A stretch of DNA of 15,698 nucleotides from Candidatus Woesearchaeota archaeon (GTDB lineage Archaea > Nanobdellota > Nanobdellia > Woesearchaeales > WJKR01): positions 1 through 15,698 of the forward strand of contig WJKR01000004.1 in NCBI GenBank assembly GCA_014729015.1, read 5' to 3'. The translations under genes were made by a program, and so were the position numbers. Below the pieces are notes generated by a model. It did no database searches, was not told where the DNA came from, and saw only the letters and a list, made by a program, of their open reading frames with translations. Positions 1 to 6,870 of this stretch are shown in pieces. Each line of letters begins with the position of its first letter. Within the stretch, counting starts at the first letter, position 1.

Positions 1-2
1 AC

Positions 3-947
3 ATCATCCTCCCCGACATCCCACTCACCAAGGAGTTCAAGAAAGCGCCGGTCGAGGAGTACGCCATCTTCATCGGCGACCCCCACTTCGGCAGCAACGT
101 CTTCCTCAAGGACGACTTCGAACGCATGCTGCTCTGGCTGAACGGCAAGGCAGGCAATGAAGAGCAGAAAGCCCTAGCGAAAAAAGTCAAGTACGTCTTC
201 ATCTCAGGAGACCTCATCGAAGGCGTCGGCATCTACCCAGGACAGGAGCACGACCTCACCATCAAAGATATCACCAAGCAATACGAGGAAGCGGCCCGGT
301 ACCTGCGGCGAATCCCTGAAGACAAGCACATCATCCTATTTACAGGCAACCACGACGCCGGACGCCTCTCAGAACCGCAAGAGCCTATCATGAGCGCATA
401 CGCGAAGCCGATCTACGAACTGCCGAACATCACCATCACCTCGAACCCCGCCATGGTCAACATCGCGGCCACCGACCAGTTCCCCGGCCTGGACTGCTTG
501 TTATACCACGGCGGCAGCTTCATCTACTACGCGGACAACATCCCCGCTATCAGGGCCGCAGGAGGACAGAAAAGCGTCGACCTCATCATGAAATACTTAC
601 TCCAGAGGAGACACCTCGCCCCGACGCACAACGCGGCCATGACCATCCCCACCACGGACCGGGACTGGCTGCTCATCGACCGCGTACCAGACCTGTTCAT
701 CACCGGCCATATCCACCGTGTCTCTATCTCCAACTACCGGAACGTCACGTGCATCAACGCCGGGTGCTGGACCGAGACCACTGAGGACCAAGTCAAACGA
801 GGACTCGAACCACAACCGAGCAAACTCATCATCCTCAACCTGCAGACCAGGAAGCCGAAAGTCATGAATTTCAGGAAGGAAGCGACCGTCACCAAGCGCG
901 CGAGCGACGAGGAGAAGCAACCGCGCAAAGGACTGGTCCAAGGATGA
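3..947 (+). CDS. polB: DNA polymerase D small subunit DP1, C-terminal part (5' end outside window)
   Basis: Small subunit of the archaeal replicative polymerase PolD; it carries the Mre11-like 3'-5' proofreading nuclease. The frame is open from base 3 to the left edge, so the start and N-terminal OB-fold region lie outside. The calcineurin-type phosphoesterase motifs are all visible in order: GDPHFGS (Asp codon at 78, His at 84), GDLIEG (Asp at 210), GNHD (348-356), YHGG (His at 507) and GHIH (705-716). The stretches around GIYPGQ, YAKPIYEL, RRHLAPT and VPDLF match what I recall of euryarchaeal DP1. All metal-ligand positions are kept, so an active nuclease is predicted. The stop is followed 70 bp later by the large subunit, its catalytic partner. 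Third codon positions are strongly biased to C. Identification is secure from motifs and context; the symbol follows the archaeal DP1 convention and should not be confused with family-B polymerase. Confidence 0.95.
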   Translation: MILPDIPLTKEFKKAPVEEYAIFIGDPHFGSNVFLKDDFERMLLWLNGKAGNEEQKALAKKVKYVFISGDLIEGVGIYPGQEHDLTIKDITKQYEEAARYLRRIPEDKHIILFTGNHDAGRLSEPQEPIMSAYAKPIYELPNITITSNPAMVNIAATDQFPGLDCLLYHGGSFIYYADNIPAIRAAGGQKSVDLIMKYLLQRRHLAPTHNAAMTIPTTDRDWLLIDRVPDLFITGHIHRVSISNYRNVTCINAGCWTETTEDQVKRGLEPQPSKLIILNLQTRKPKVMNFRKEATVTKRASDEEKQPRKGLVQG

Positions 948-956
948 TGAGCAAGT

Positions 957-964
957 ATTAAATA
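957..964 (+). promoter_or_regulatory. TATA box of the DP2 gene
   Basis: The octamer attaaata begins 10 bp after the DP1 stop codon. Archaeal TATA boxes centre about 26 bp before the transcription start, which would place it near 987 and give a leader of about 30 nt. DP2 may therefore be transcribed from its own promoter as well as by read-through from DP1. Confidence 0.55.
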
Positions 965-1004
965 CCCACCCCTGCTTCTTATCCCTTGAACAACGCCCGT
1001 CTAC

Positions 1005-1010
1005 GGTGTG
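1005..1010 (+). promoter_or_regulatory. Shine-Dalgarno site of DP2
   Basis: GGTGTG lies 7 nt before the ATG at 1018. GGTG pairs with the CCTCC-flanking end of archaeal 16S rRNA. An in-frame TGA at 1009 rules out any earlier start, so the ATG is the first possible initiator. Confidence 0.6.
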
Positions 1011-1017
1011 AGATACA

Positions 1018-4000
1018 ATGGTCAAGACAGACATGGCTTGTAGCCCTTCTCTCCAACGATACTTCGATGAGCTCGAGGAAAAGACGCACCACGCCTTCAC
1101 CATCGCCAGCCAGGCGCGCGCGAAGGGCTATGATCCAGAACCGAAAGTCGAGATCAAGCTCGCCAAGAACATGGCGGAACGCGTCGTCGGCATCATCAGC
1201 GTCGTCGCCCCGCAGATAGCGGGCAGCGGCGTCACCCAACGCATCATGGAGCTCGAAAAGGAGTACGGGCTGCAAGACTGGCGCGTCGCGTTCAAGATAG
1301 CCTTGGAGATAGCCCAGGAGAAGTACTGCTCGTTCGAGGACAAGATAGAGGCCATTGAAGTGGGTGTCAGGACAGGGTTCGCCTACGTCACGGTCGGCGT
1401 CGTCTCCTCACCGCTCGAAGGGCTGACGAGCATCGAGATCAGGAAGCGCCGCGACGGCAAGGGAGAGTACTTCCGGCTCAACTACGCCGGTCCTATCAGG
1501 AACGCCGGCGGTACCGCGGCTGCGGTGTCGGTGCTCATCGCCGATTATGTGCGGAAACACCTCGGCTACGCGAAGTATGACCCTGATGAGAAGGAAGTCC
1601 TGCGCTGCCAAGCGGAGCTCGAGGACTATCACCAATACGTCGCCAACCTCCAGTACTTCCCGTTCAAGGAGGAATCAGCGTTCCTCATGCGTCACATCCC
1701 GGTCGAGATCGCCGGCGACCCTTCTGAGAGACGCGAATTGAGCAACGCGATGCTGAAAGACCTGTCACGGATAGAGACCAATTACCTGCGCAGCGGCTAC
1801 TGCCTCATCCACTCTTCGTGCATCCCGCTGAAGTCGCCGAAGCTGTGGAAGAAGCTGCTGTCTTGGAGGCATGAGATGGGTATGCATGACTGGGACTTCC
1901 TCGGCGACCACACCAAGCTCCAGAAAGAGCTGAAGGCGCGGCAGGCAGCCACTGCTGATGATAGTGACGAACACGATGATAAGGAGCAGAAGGTCAAGCC
2001 CGACGGCGTCTTTGTCGCTGATCTCGTTGGTGGACGACCGGTGCTCAGCCATCCGATGAGGAGCGGCGGATTCAGGCTACGCTACGGCAGGAGCAGGGTG
2101 TCAGGGTATTCCGGTCAGTCCGTGCACCCTGCGACGCTGTTACTGCTGGATGGCATGATCGCGACCGGCACGCAGCTCAAGGTGGAACGTCCGGGCAAAG
2201 CGACCGTGCTCTCGCCGTGCGACACGTTGATGGGTCCGACGGTGAAGTTGCGGGACGGCTCGGTCGTGTATGTGAAGGACGCGTCGCAGGCGAAGCGCTT
2301 GCGCGACGATGTCGAGGAAATACTCTACCTCGGTGACGTGCTGATCAATTACGGCGACTTCTTTGACCGCGCGCACATCCTGGTGCCGCCCGGTTATGTC
2401 GAGGAGTGGTGGGCGCTCGAGGCGGAGCGGGCCGTCGGTGACCGGTCGCCGCCCGCGGACCTCTCGCGCGCGTTGCGTGACCCGCTCCGCGGAGAGGTTT
2501 CGTTCGCGCAGGCCGAGGAGTGGTCCGCCGGTTTCGGCATCCCATTACACCCTGCTCACTTGTTCTTCTACAAGGAGTTGTCGTTGGACCGGTTCCGCTC
2601 GTTGGCGTCGTGGCTGGTCGAGGCATCGTTCTCGCTGGGCGAGCGGCCGAGGATATCGTTGCCTGCGGAGAGTCCCGATGGCAAGCGCGCCTTGGAGTTG
2701 CTGGGCGTCCCTCACCGCGTGGTCGACGGCAGCGTCGTCTTGGAGGGTGACGTCGCCGCTGCGTTGGCGGCGTCGCTTGATGTGAGGACTGGTGATGATG
2801 CCCGCTCATTGGTCGCTGCTGTCGAGGCGCATGAGGGTGACGTGTTGTCCTTGGTGCAAGGACGCGCCCCTTTCTCGGTCAGGGATAAGAGCGGCTTGTT
2901 CATCGGCGCCCGCATGGGCCGGCCTGAGAAGGCGAAGATGCGTAAGATGACTGGTAGTCCGCACACGTTGTTCCCTGTCGGGGAGGAGGGCGGCCGTCTC
3001 CGCAGTTTCCAGTCAGCTCTGGAGAAGGGCAGGGTGACGGCGGATTTCCCGGTGTTTGTGTGCCCTTCGTGCAAGCGTACCACGCCGTTGTCAGTGTGCG
3101 ATAAGTGCGGTTCGAAGACGGTGCGGCAGCTCATCCATCCGCAGTCCGGGGAGGTGTTGAGCCCTGAGGAGGCGGAGGACAGGCCTGACGTGACGTTCGC
3201 CGAGTCCAAGCAGTGGAAGGTGCCTATTAATGAGTTGTTTGATTATTGCTTGAAGAAGCTGGGGACGAGGGTGTTCCCTGATTTGGTTAAGGGCGTGCGC
3301 GGCACGGTGAGTAGGGATAACACACCGGAGCATGTCATGAAAGGTATTTTGCGGGCGAAGCATGACGTGCATGTAAACAAGGATGGCACGGTCCGGTATG
3401 ACGCTTCTGAGCTCGCGTTGACGCATTTCAAGCCGAAGGAGGTCGGGACGGGTGTTCCACGCTTGCGGGAGCTGGGGTATACGCGTGACATCCACGGCCG
3501 GGACGTGGTGGATGAGGATCAGGTGTTGGAGTTGCGCGCCCAGGACTTGGTCTTGCCCGCTTGTCCGGTTAGCCCTGATGTGGGGAGCGATGAGGTCTTG
3601 GTGCACACGTCCCAGTTCATCGATGAGGAGTTGCAGTTCTTGTACGGGTTGACGCCGTTTTATAACGTGCGGTCGCGGGAGGACTTGGTCGGTCATCTCG
3701 TTGTCGGGTTGGCGCCGCACACGTCTGCTGGTATTGTCGGTCGCATCATCGGTTTCAGCAGCACGCAGGGCATGTTGGCGCACCCGTTGTATCATGCCGC
3801 TATGCGTCGTGATGCTGATGGTGATGAGTCCTGTTTTTTCTTGTTGATGGACGCTTTTCTCAACTTCTCGCAGCGGTACCTGAGCAGTTCTCGCGGGAGT
3901 ACGATGGATGCGCCGTTGGTGTTGACGTCGTTGTTGAACCCTGCCGAGGTCGATGACATGGCGTTCAACGTGGATATTGTGGACCGTTATCCGCTGGAGT

Positions 4001-4581
4001 TCTATGAGGCCTGCGCTGCTTATAGTTATCCGTGGGACGTGCAGATTAAGAAGATTGGTGACGTCTTGTTTACTCCCGAGCAGTTTGAGGGTATGTTGTT
4101 CACGCATGACACTGATGACTTCAATGCCGGCGTGCTTTGTAGTACGTATAAGTTGTTGCCGTCGATGGGTGAGAAGATCGCGTCGCAGATGGCGTTGGCG
4201 GAGAAGCTGCGGGCTGTTGACACGAGCGATGTGGCGCGCCTGGTGATCGAGAAGCATTTCATCCGTGATACGAAGGGTAACCTTCGTAAGTTCTCGTTGC
4301 AACAGTTCCGGTGCGTGCATTGCAATGAGAAGTTCAGGAGGCCGCCGTTGCAGGGCCGTTGCACGTCTTGTGGTGGGCGGGTGATCTTCACGATTGCTGA
4401 GGGCTCGGTGGTCAAGTATTTGGAGCCGTCGTTGTTGTTGGCGGAGAAGTACAATCTCGATCCGTACTTGCGGCAGACGTTGGAGTTGACCAAGGTGAGG
4501 GTTGAGAGCTATTTTGGTAGGGAGAAGGAGAAGCAGGTGGCGCTGGGTGAGTGGTTGGGTGGCGGACGATCGCGGCATTAA
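1018..4581 (+). CDS. polC: DNA polymerase D large (catalytic) subunit DP2
   Basis: Catalytic subunit of PolD, 1187 residues, a usual length for an intein-free DP2. The N-terminal region includes RNAGGTAAA and HQYVANLQYFP. The catalytic loop reads DADGDE at residues 932-937, with the two expected catalytic aspartates at 934 and 936, preceded by PHTSAGIVGRIIGF. Many homologues have Asn where Asp932 lies, as I recall. Two four-Cys zinc sites are visible: C682/C685/C694/C697 and C1099/C1102/C1115/C1118. The last residues contain QVALGEWL (1173-1180), which fits a PIP box (QxxLxx plus aromatic) for the PCNA clamp. An acidic, low-complexity stretch lies near residues 315-330. The first ~400 codons favour C-ending codons and CTC/CTG leucine; the last ~700 favour G/T endings and TTG leucine. 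It follows DP1 by 70 bp. Confidence 0.97.
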   Translation: MVKTDMACSPSLQRYFDELEEKTHHAFTIASQARAKGYDPEPKVEIKLAKNMAERVVGIISVVAPQIAGSGVTQRIMELEKEYGLQDWRVAFKIALEIAQEKYCSFEDKIEAIEVGVRTGFAYVTVGVVSSPLEGLTSIEIRKRRDGKGEYFRLNYAGPIRNAGGTAAAVSVLIADYVRKHLGYAKYDPDEKEVLRCQAELEDYHQYVANLQYFPFKEESAFLMRHIPVEIAGDPSERRELSNAMLKDLSRIETNYLRSGYCLIHSSCIPLKSPKLWKKLLSWRHEMGMHDWDFLGDHTKLQKELKARQAATADDSDEHDDKEQKVKPDGVFVADLVGGRPVLSHPMRSGGFRLRYGRSRVSGYSGQSVHPATLLLLDGMIATGTQLKVERPGKATVLSPCDTLMGPTVKLRDGSVVYVKDASQAKRLRDDVEEILYLGDVLINYGDFFDRAHILVPPGYVEEWWALEAERAVGDRSPPADLSRALRDPLRGEVSFAQAEEWSAGFGIPLHPAHLFFYKELSLDRFRSLASWLVEASFSLGERPRISLPAESPDGKRALELLGVPHRVVDGSVVLEGDVAAALAASLDVRTGDDARSLVAAVEAHEGDVLSLVQGRAPFSVRDKSGLFIGARMGRPEKAKMRKMTGSPHTLFPVGEEGGRLRSFQSALEKGRVTADFPVFVCPSCKRTTPLSVCDKCGSKTVRQLIHPQSGEVLSPEEAEDRPDVTFAESKQWKVPINELFDYCLKKLGTRVFPDLVKGVRGTVSRDNTPEHVMKGILRAKHDVHVNKDGTVRYDASELALTHFKPKEVGTGVPRLRELGYTRDIHGRDVVDEDQVLELRAQDLVLPACPVSPDVGSDEVLVHTSQFIDEELQFLYGLTPFYNVRSREDLVGHLVVGLAPHTSAGIVGRIIGFSSTQGMLAHPLYHAAMRRDADGDESCFFLLMDAFLNFSQRYLSSSRGSTMDAPLVLTSLLNPAEVDDMAFNVDIVDRYPLEFYEACAAYSYPWDVQIKKIGDVLFTPEQFEGMLFTHDTDDFNAGVLCSTYKLLPSMGEKIASQMALAEKLRAVDTSDVARLVIEKHFIRDTKGNLRKFSLQQFRCVHCNEKFRRPPLQGRCTSCGGRVIFTIAEGSVVKYLEPSLLLAEKYNLDPYLRQTLELTKVRVESYFGREKEKQVALGEWLGGGRSRH

Positions 4582-4612
4582 TTATTTTTAGATACTAGTT
4601 TTGGTACTAATA

Positions 4613-4647
4613 TTTTTTTTCCCATCCATTTTTGGAGCCTTTTTTTT
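4613..4647 (+). terminator. Double T-tract terminator downstream of DP2
   Basis: Two runs of eight T (4613-4620 and 4640-4647) follow the DP2 stop by about 30 and 60 bp. Archaeal RNA polymerase terminates at non-template T runs without needing a hairpin. The 143-bp gap lies between convergent genes. I see no matching A-run for termination of the opposite gene, and the rest of the gap shows nothing else. Confidence 0.6.
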
Positions 4648-4724
4648 GGTTTTGACTGTAGTAAAGGTTTTTGTTTTAAGTAATATTGTGGTTAATGCTT
4701 ATTGAACGACTCTGTCGGTGACGT

Positions 4725-5138
4725 TCAGATTTTGCTCGTGAACGTGTACCGTGCGCCGCAGGCTTGGCATTTGAAGTAGTAGATGTCTCCTTCTTTGTTG
4801 AGCTTGGTGTCGGGCTTGCCGCACTCCCTGCAGATGACGAATTCTTCCGCGTATGCTTGTATTTTCTCGTTGATCTTGCTGGCTGAGAGCTTGCTGCCGA
4901 GGATGACGAGTTGTTTTGCTTGTTCGGTCGTGGTCGCGAGTTCTCGTGCGAGGTATTTGAGCAGGTGTTTGATGGGTCGGTGGAGGTGGTCTGCGATCTG
5001 GTTGAGGTTGCTGATGACGGTCTTGGCGCCTTGGAGGTGTCCTTTGACGTTGGGGACGCGGAACCGTTCTTCTGTTTTCTCGGTGTCTGGCAGGACGTCT
5101 TTCGCTGCTTTGAGCAACTGGTGGTAATCGGGAAGCAT
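4725..5138 (-). CDS. eif2b: Translation initiation factor aIF2 subunit beta
   Basis: Beta subunit of the heterotrimeric factor that brings initiator Met-tRNA to the small ribosomal subunit; 137 residues, the usual archaeal length. The N-terminal helix (YHQLLKAAKDVLP) contacts the gamma subunit in known structures. The central alpha-beta domain contains NLNQIADHLHRPIKHLLKYL (43-62) and the ASKINEKI segment (86-93). The C-terminal zinc ribbon is CRECGKPDT...CQACGAR with C103, C106, C124 and C127. A TATA octamer is centred 26.5 bp upstream of the ATG and there is no purine-rich SD, so the mRNA is probably leaderless. It is divergent from tRNA-Ala across an 82-bp gap and convergent with DP2. Identification is firm. 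Confidence 0.95.
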   Translation of the reverse strand: MLPDYHQLLKAAKDVLPDTEKTEERFRVPNVKGHLQGAKTVISNLNQIADHLHRPIKHLLKYLARELATTTEQAKQLVILGSKLSASKINEKIQAYAEEFVICRECGKPDTKLNKEGDIYYFKCQACGARYTFTSKI

Positions 5139-5160
5139 GGGTGGTGAGAATAAGGGGTGT

Positions 5161-5168
5161 TTTATAAA
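5161..5168 (-). promoter_or_regulatory. TATA box of aIF2-beta
   Basis: tttataaa reads identically on both strands. Its centre lies 26.5 bp before the first base of the aIF2-beta ATG (5138), so the transcript should begin at or next to the start codon. Confidence 0.65.
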
Positions 5169-5186
5169 GGTGTTGGGTAGAATACT

Positions 5187-5194
5187 TTTTTAAA
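5187..5194 (+). promoter_or_regulatory. TATA box of tRNA-Ala
   Basis: tttttaaa is centred at 5190.5, which predicts initiation near 5217, about 4 nt before the mature tRNA 5' end. It sits back to back with the aIF2-beta promoter, about 18 bp away. Confidence 0.5.
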
Positions 5195-5220
5195 GCAGCG
5201 TGGTGTTCTCCTCTGCTTGC

Positions 5221-5294
5221 GGGCTCTTAGCTCAGCCTGGTAGAGCGCAACGTTCGCAACGTTGAGGCCGCGGGTTCGAATCCCGCAGAGTCCA
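5221..5294 (+). tRNA. tRNA-Ala (anticodon CGC)
   Basis: A full cloverleaf can be drawn. The acceptor is GGGCTCT (5221-5227) with AGAGTCC (5287-5293). The D-stem is GCTC/GAGC with a GG-containing loop. The anticodon stem is CAACG/CGTTG with loop TTCGCAA, giving anticodon CGC at 5255-5257. The T-stem is GCGGG/CCCGC with loop TTCGAAT. The discriminator is A5294 and no CCA is encoded. The third acceptor pair is G:U, the classic alanine identity element, which independently supports Ala. It decodes GCG, a frequent codon here. There is no intron. The repeated caacgtt motif in the anticodon arm could allow an alternative fold but does not disturb the cloverleaf. Confidence 0.95.
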
Positions 5295-5373
5295 TTGGAT
5301 GTTTTGCTTTCTGGGACTTGTGGTTCGGAAGTCATTCTTCCGTTCGCTGTAGCGTCTAGTCCATTGGTTGTTT
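5289..5373 (+). repeat. Direct repeat of the tRNA-Ala 3' end
   Basis: AGTCCATTGG, a single differing base and TGTTT occur at 5289-5304 (tRNA 3' end plus flank) and again at 5358-5373: 15 of 16 positions match, offset 69 bp. GTTCG also precedes both copies (10 and 11 bases before). This resembles a tRNA-end duplication of the kind left by integrases, but no integrase gene is present in the window. Confidence 0.5.
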
Positions 5374-5472
5374 GTCGTGCTGGTTGTAGAGGTTGTTGTC
5401 GTGTTTCTTTTTTGGGTTGGTTTTTTATAGATTTATTTTCTTTATAGAAAATTATTCTACAACACATAATTT
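5295..5472. other. Non-coding stretch after tRNA-Ala
   Basis: No credible gene. It holds the second tRNA-end copy, a perfect hairpin with stem CGGAAG/CTTCCG (5326-5331 with 5337-5342, 5-nt loop), two T6 runs (5408-5413, 5421-5426) that could end tRNA transcription, and an AT-rich hairpin ATTTTC/GAAAAT (5435-5440 with 5447-5452). Base composition changes from G/T-rich to A/C-rich on the + strand at the right end. Confidence 0.5.
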
Positions 5473-5480
5473 TTTTTATA
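5473..5480 (+). promoter_or_regulatory. Candidate TATA box upstream of the 5503 mini-ORF
   Basis: tttttata is centred 26.5 bp before the ATG at 5503, the same geometry as the other leaderless starts here. It is the best TATA-like site upstream of the gene pair at 5701-6442, which would then have a leader of about 200 nt. A second weaker site, catatttt, lies near 5530. Confidence 0.4.
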
Positions 5481-5502
5481 TCACCACAGCACTGAATACC
5501 CT

Positions 5503-5586
5503 ATGGGAAGAACGCATCTCTGGAACCCGACATATTTTACCATTCACCGAGGCTGCGTGCTGACCATGAAGCGATTCGCGTGCTAA
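5503..5586 (+). CDS. Possible 27-residue leaderless mini-ORF
   Basis: ATG at 5503 to TAA at 5584-5586 encodes 27 residues beginning MGRTHLWNPTYF and ending MKRFAC. I recognise no family. The reason to list it is position: its ATG is exactly 26.5 bp from the centre of a TATA-like octamer, as for the confident leaderless genes. It may be a short peptide gene, an upstream ORF that modulates the gene at 5701, or chance. Its length gives little statistical support by itself. Confidence 0.25.
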   Translation: MGRTHLWNPTYFTIHRGCVLTMKRFAC

Positions 5587-5686
5587 GCATCCAACAACTG
5601 ACAGGTGGTGCAAAAGCGCGTGGAAACAACATTTCTACAAGACTTTTGCGACCACGACAGGATGGGCAGTGCGCAGGACCGGCCAC

Positions 5687-5694
5687 GGAGGTGG
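5687..5694 (+). promoter_or_regulatory. Strong Shine-Dalgarno site fixing the start at 5701
   Basis: GGAGGTGG sits 6 nt before the ATG at 5701 and is close to a full complement of the 16S 3' end. It favours 5701 over the in-frame GTG at 5605, whose extra 32 residues look non-coding. Confidence 0.7.
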
Positions 5695-5700
5695 ACGAAA

Positions 5701-6105
5701 ATGTACAACTGTGTGGAATGCGGCGAGGTCATCACGAACCCCGTCAGCGAACAGCGCCTGGCCCTGGAATTCAGGACCTGGCTGGCAGAGACAGACGCAG
5801 CCCTCGAGCAGAAATTCGAGGAAGAATACGTCTCACGCGAGGACTTCATCAACCCAGAAAGCGTGGGCAGCCACTGTGTCCTAACCAAGCGGAAGATGGA
5901 CCTCTGCCCGTACTGCGCTGCCGCACAGTTCATCGACTGGCTCCACGGCCAGGTGGTCGAGCAGCGGGTGCTGGAATGGGCGCTCGATTTTTTCCTGGCC
6001 CGGCAAGACGAACCGTACGTCAGGCGCTCCCTCGCGACGAGCACCAGCCGAGGGATCAAGGTGACGTTGACAACGAGCTTGTCGGGCACAACTGCACCGA
6101 CATAG
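5701..6105 (+). CDS. Unrecognised small protein with two CxxC pairs
   Basis: 134 residues, no family recognised. Visible features are CVEC at residues 4-7, C59, and CPYC at 69-72, a spacing that could form one split zinc site or a treble-clef-like fold. Between them is an acidic, probably helical segment (20-50). Residues 75-103 look helical, and the last 25 residues are Ser/Thr-rich and probably disordered. The start was chosen for the GGAGGTGG site just upstream. C-ending codons dominate, as in tbp and mcm, so the gene matches its surroundings. The next gene begins 7 bp after the stop, suggesting an operon. Zinc binding is inferred from cysteines only; the function is unknown. Confidence 0.75.
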   Translation: MYNCVECGEVITNPVSEQRLALEFRTWLAETDAALEQKFEEEYVSREDFINPESVGSHCVLTKRKMDLCPYCAAAQFIDWLHGQVVEQRVLEWALDFFLARQDEPYVRRSLATSTSRGIKVTLTTSLSGTTAPT

Positions 6106-6112
6106 ATGGGAC

Positions 6113-6442
6113 ATGATGCAATCGGAAAGGAAGGAGTACGTGCTGCACGCGACCCGTGACTTGGAAGAGAAAGTGGTCGACGACGCTTGGCTCAGGGAAG
6201 ACATCGCTTCCTGCGCGGCTGAGGGGTCGGCCATGGAATACTTCATGGAAGAGCTCGGCCCCCGCCTAGCACCAAGCCATTTCCTTTATTCCAAGTGGGT
6301 GTTCGCGTCCTATTACCAGGGACGGCGAGCCAGTCACGGCGCGTTCCGCGACCAGTTCGACCACAGCATCGAGGTCGAGGCCGTCATGGACACGATACAG
6401 TTCATCCGCGTCTATGAAGGCTACTTGGGCTATGTGAATTGA
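6113..6442 (+). CDS. Unrecognised 109-residue protein
   Basis: No family recognised. The sequence is soluble, mixed-charge and probably mostly helical, rich in aromatic residues after residue 40 (MEYFMEELG, HFLYSKWVFASYYQG) and ending in FIRVYEGYLGYVN. There is one Cys and no membrane segment or signal peptide. Two ATGs in a row (6113 and 6116) are both possible starts; the only SD-like bases (GGGA at 6108-6111) are very close. It follows the CxxC protein by 7 bp on the same strand, so co-transcription and a shared role are likely, but neither gives a clue to the other. A T7 run follows the stop. Confidence 0.7.
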   Translation: MMQSERKEYVLHATRDLEEKVVDDAWLREDIASCAAEGSAMEYFMEELGPRLAPSHFLYSKWVFASYYQGRRASHGAFRDQFDHSIEVEAVMDTIQFIRVYEGYLGYVN

Positions 6443-6445
6443 CTG

Positions 6446-6452
6446 TTTTTTT
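6446..6452 (+). terminator. T7 terminator after the 5701-6442 gene pair
   Basis: Seven T begin 3 bp after the stop codon at 6442, suitable for archaeal T-tract termination. Confidence 0.5.
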
Positions 6453-6472
6453 CTTTGCGGCCGGGCACGCGC

Positions 6473-6601
6473 ATGAGGAAGATGTTCATGGGAGATGGTA
6501 GGGAGGAAGCGACTATAGCGACGGATGTGAACAAATACTGTGGACAGGTCTATCGGGCGGCGGTGGTCATGGACGGGCTGGAGGTGTTACTGCAACGATG
6601 A
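6473..6601 (+). CDS. Possible 42-residue small protein
   Basis: ATG at 6473 to TGA at 6599-6601, 42 residues, beginning MRKMFMGDGREEATIATDV. An internal ATG at 6488 has GAGGA (6475-6479) 8 nt upstream and would give 37 residues. No TATA box is placed for a leaderless start and no family is recognised. It may be a real small gene, a fragment of a decayed one, or chance in G-rich sequence. It follows a T7 run, so it would need its own promoter. Confidence 0.2.
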   Translation: MRKMFMGDGREEATIATDVNKYCGQVYRAAVVMDGLEVLLQR

Positions 6602-6824
6602 TGTTCCATTGGAAACAAGCTGGTGCTTTGTGTTTTTGGGCAGGTCGCTTCTCTCTCCCGAATCTCCACACGAACAAAAGGGGTGGAATCACTATACTAA
6701 TGTCTTTTTTTCCAGGCATTTCTGTATTTTTCTCGACGAGAAGCTCTCTCACTAACACTTCCACAAGAAACCAAGGGGGTGTCGCTCTTCTAACCTATTT
6801 TTTCCTATACCTAGCTTGATTTTA
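6602..6824. other. Non-coding stretch before the tbp promoter
   Basis: No gene I can support; open frames here are short, start at non-ATG codons or have poor composition. It contains T runs at 6705-6711 and about 6798-6803 and a short palindrome TTCTCG-A-CGAGAA (6730-6742). An untranslated RNA ending at one of the T runs is possible, but I do not recognise RNase P, SRP or box C/D motifs. Confidence 0.4.
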
Positions 6825-6831
6825 AAAAAGA

Positions 6832-6839
6832 TTTATAAA
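6832..6839 (+). promoter_or_regulatory. TATA box of tbp, with a second candidate downstream
   Basis: tttataaa is preceded by an A-rich run that could act as a TFB recognition element. It predicts a start near 6862 and a leader of about 67 nt. A second box, tttaaaag (6857-6864), would start near 6887 and give a 42-nt leader. Two promoters, or use of the downstream site as a TBP-binding operator, are both possible. Confidence 0.6.
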
Positions 6840-6870
6840 GGGGAAGTGATTCCCAGTTTAAAAGGACCGG

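Noticed and set aside
3091..4578. 495-codon ORF on the - strand inside DP2
   Set aside because: It is a frame shadow of the G/T-rich 3' part of DP2; its Arg/His/Gln-rich, domain-less sequence has no promoter or start signal.
1018..4581. Intein or mobile insertion in DP2
   Set aside because: DP2 is a common intein host, but the length is normal and the catalytic loop is continuous.
5162..5467. 101-codon ORF on the - strand across the tRNA
   Set aside because: Much of it is the antisense of tRNA-Ala (reads GIRTRGLNVANVALYQAELRA), a known false-gene pattern, and the rest is low complexity.
5605..5700. Longer start (GTG at 5605) for the CxxC protein
   Set aside because: A near-perfect SD lies 6 nt before the ATG at 5701 and the added residues look non-coding.
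6598..6819. 73-codon and overlapping ORFs on both strands upstream of tbp
   Set aside because: Starts are mostly non-ATG, composition is unlike neighbouring genes, and no promoter or SD fits.
6453..6820. RNase P, SRP or box C/D RNA in the gap
   Set aside because: I looked for the conserved motifs by eye and found no convincing match; a covariance-model search would be needed to exclude it.
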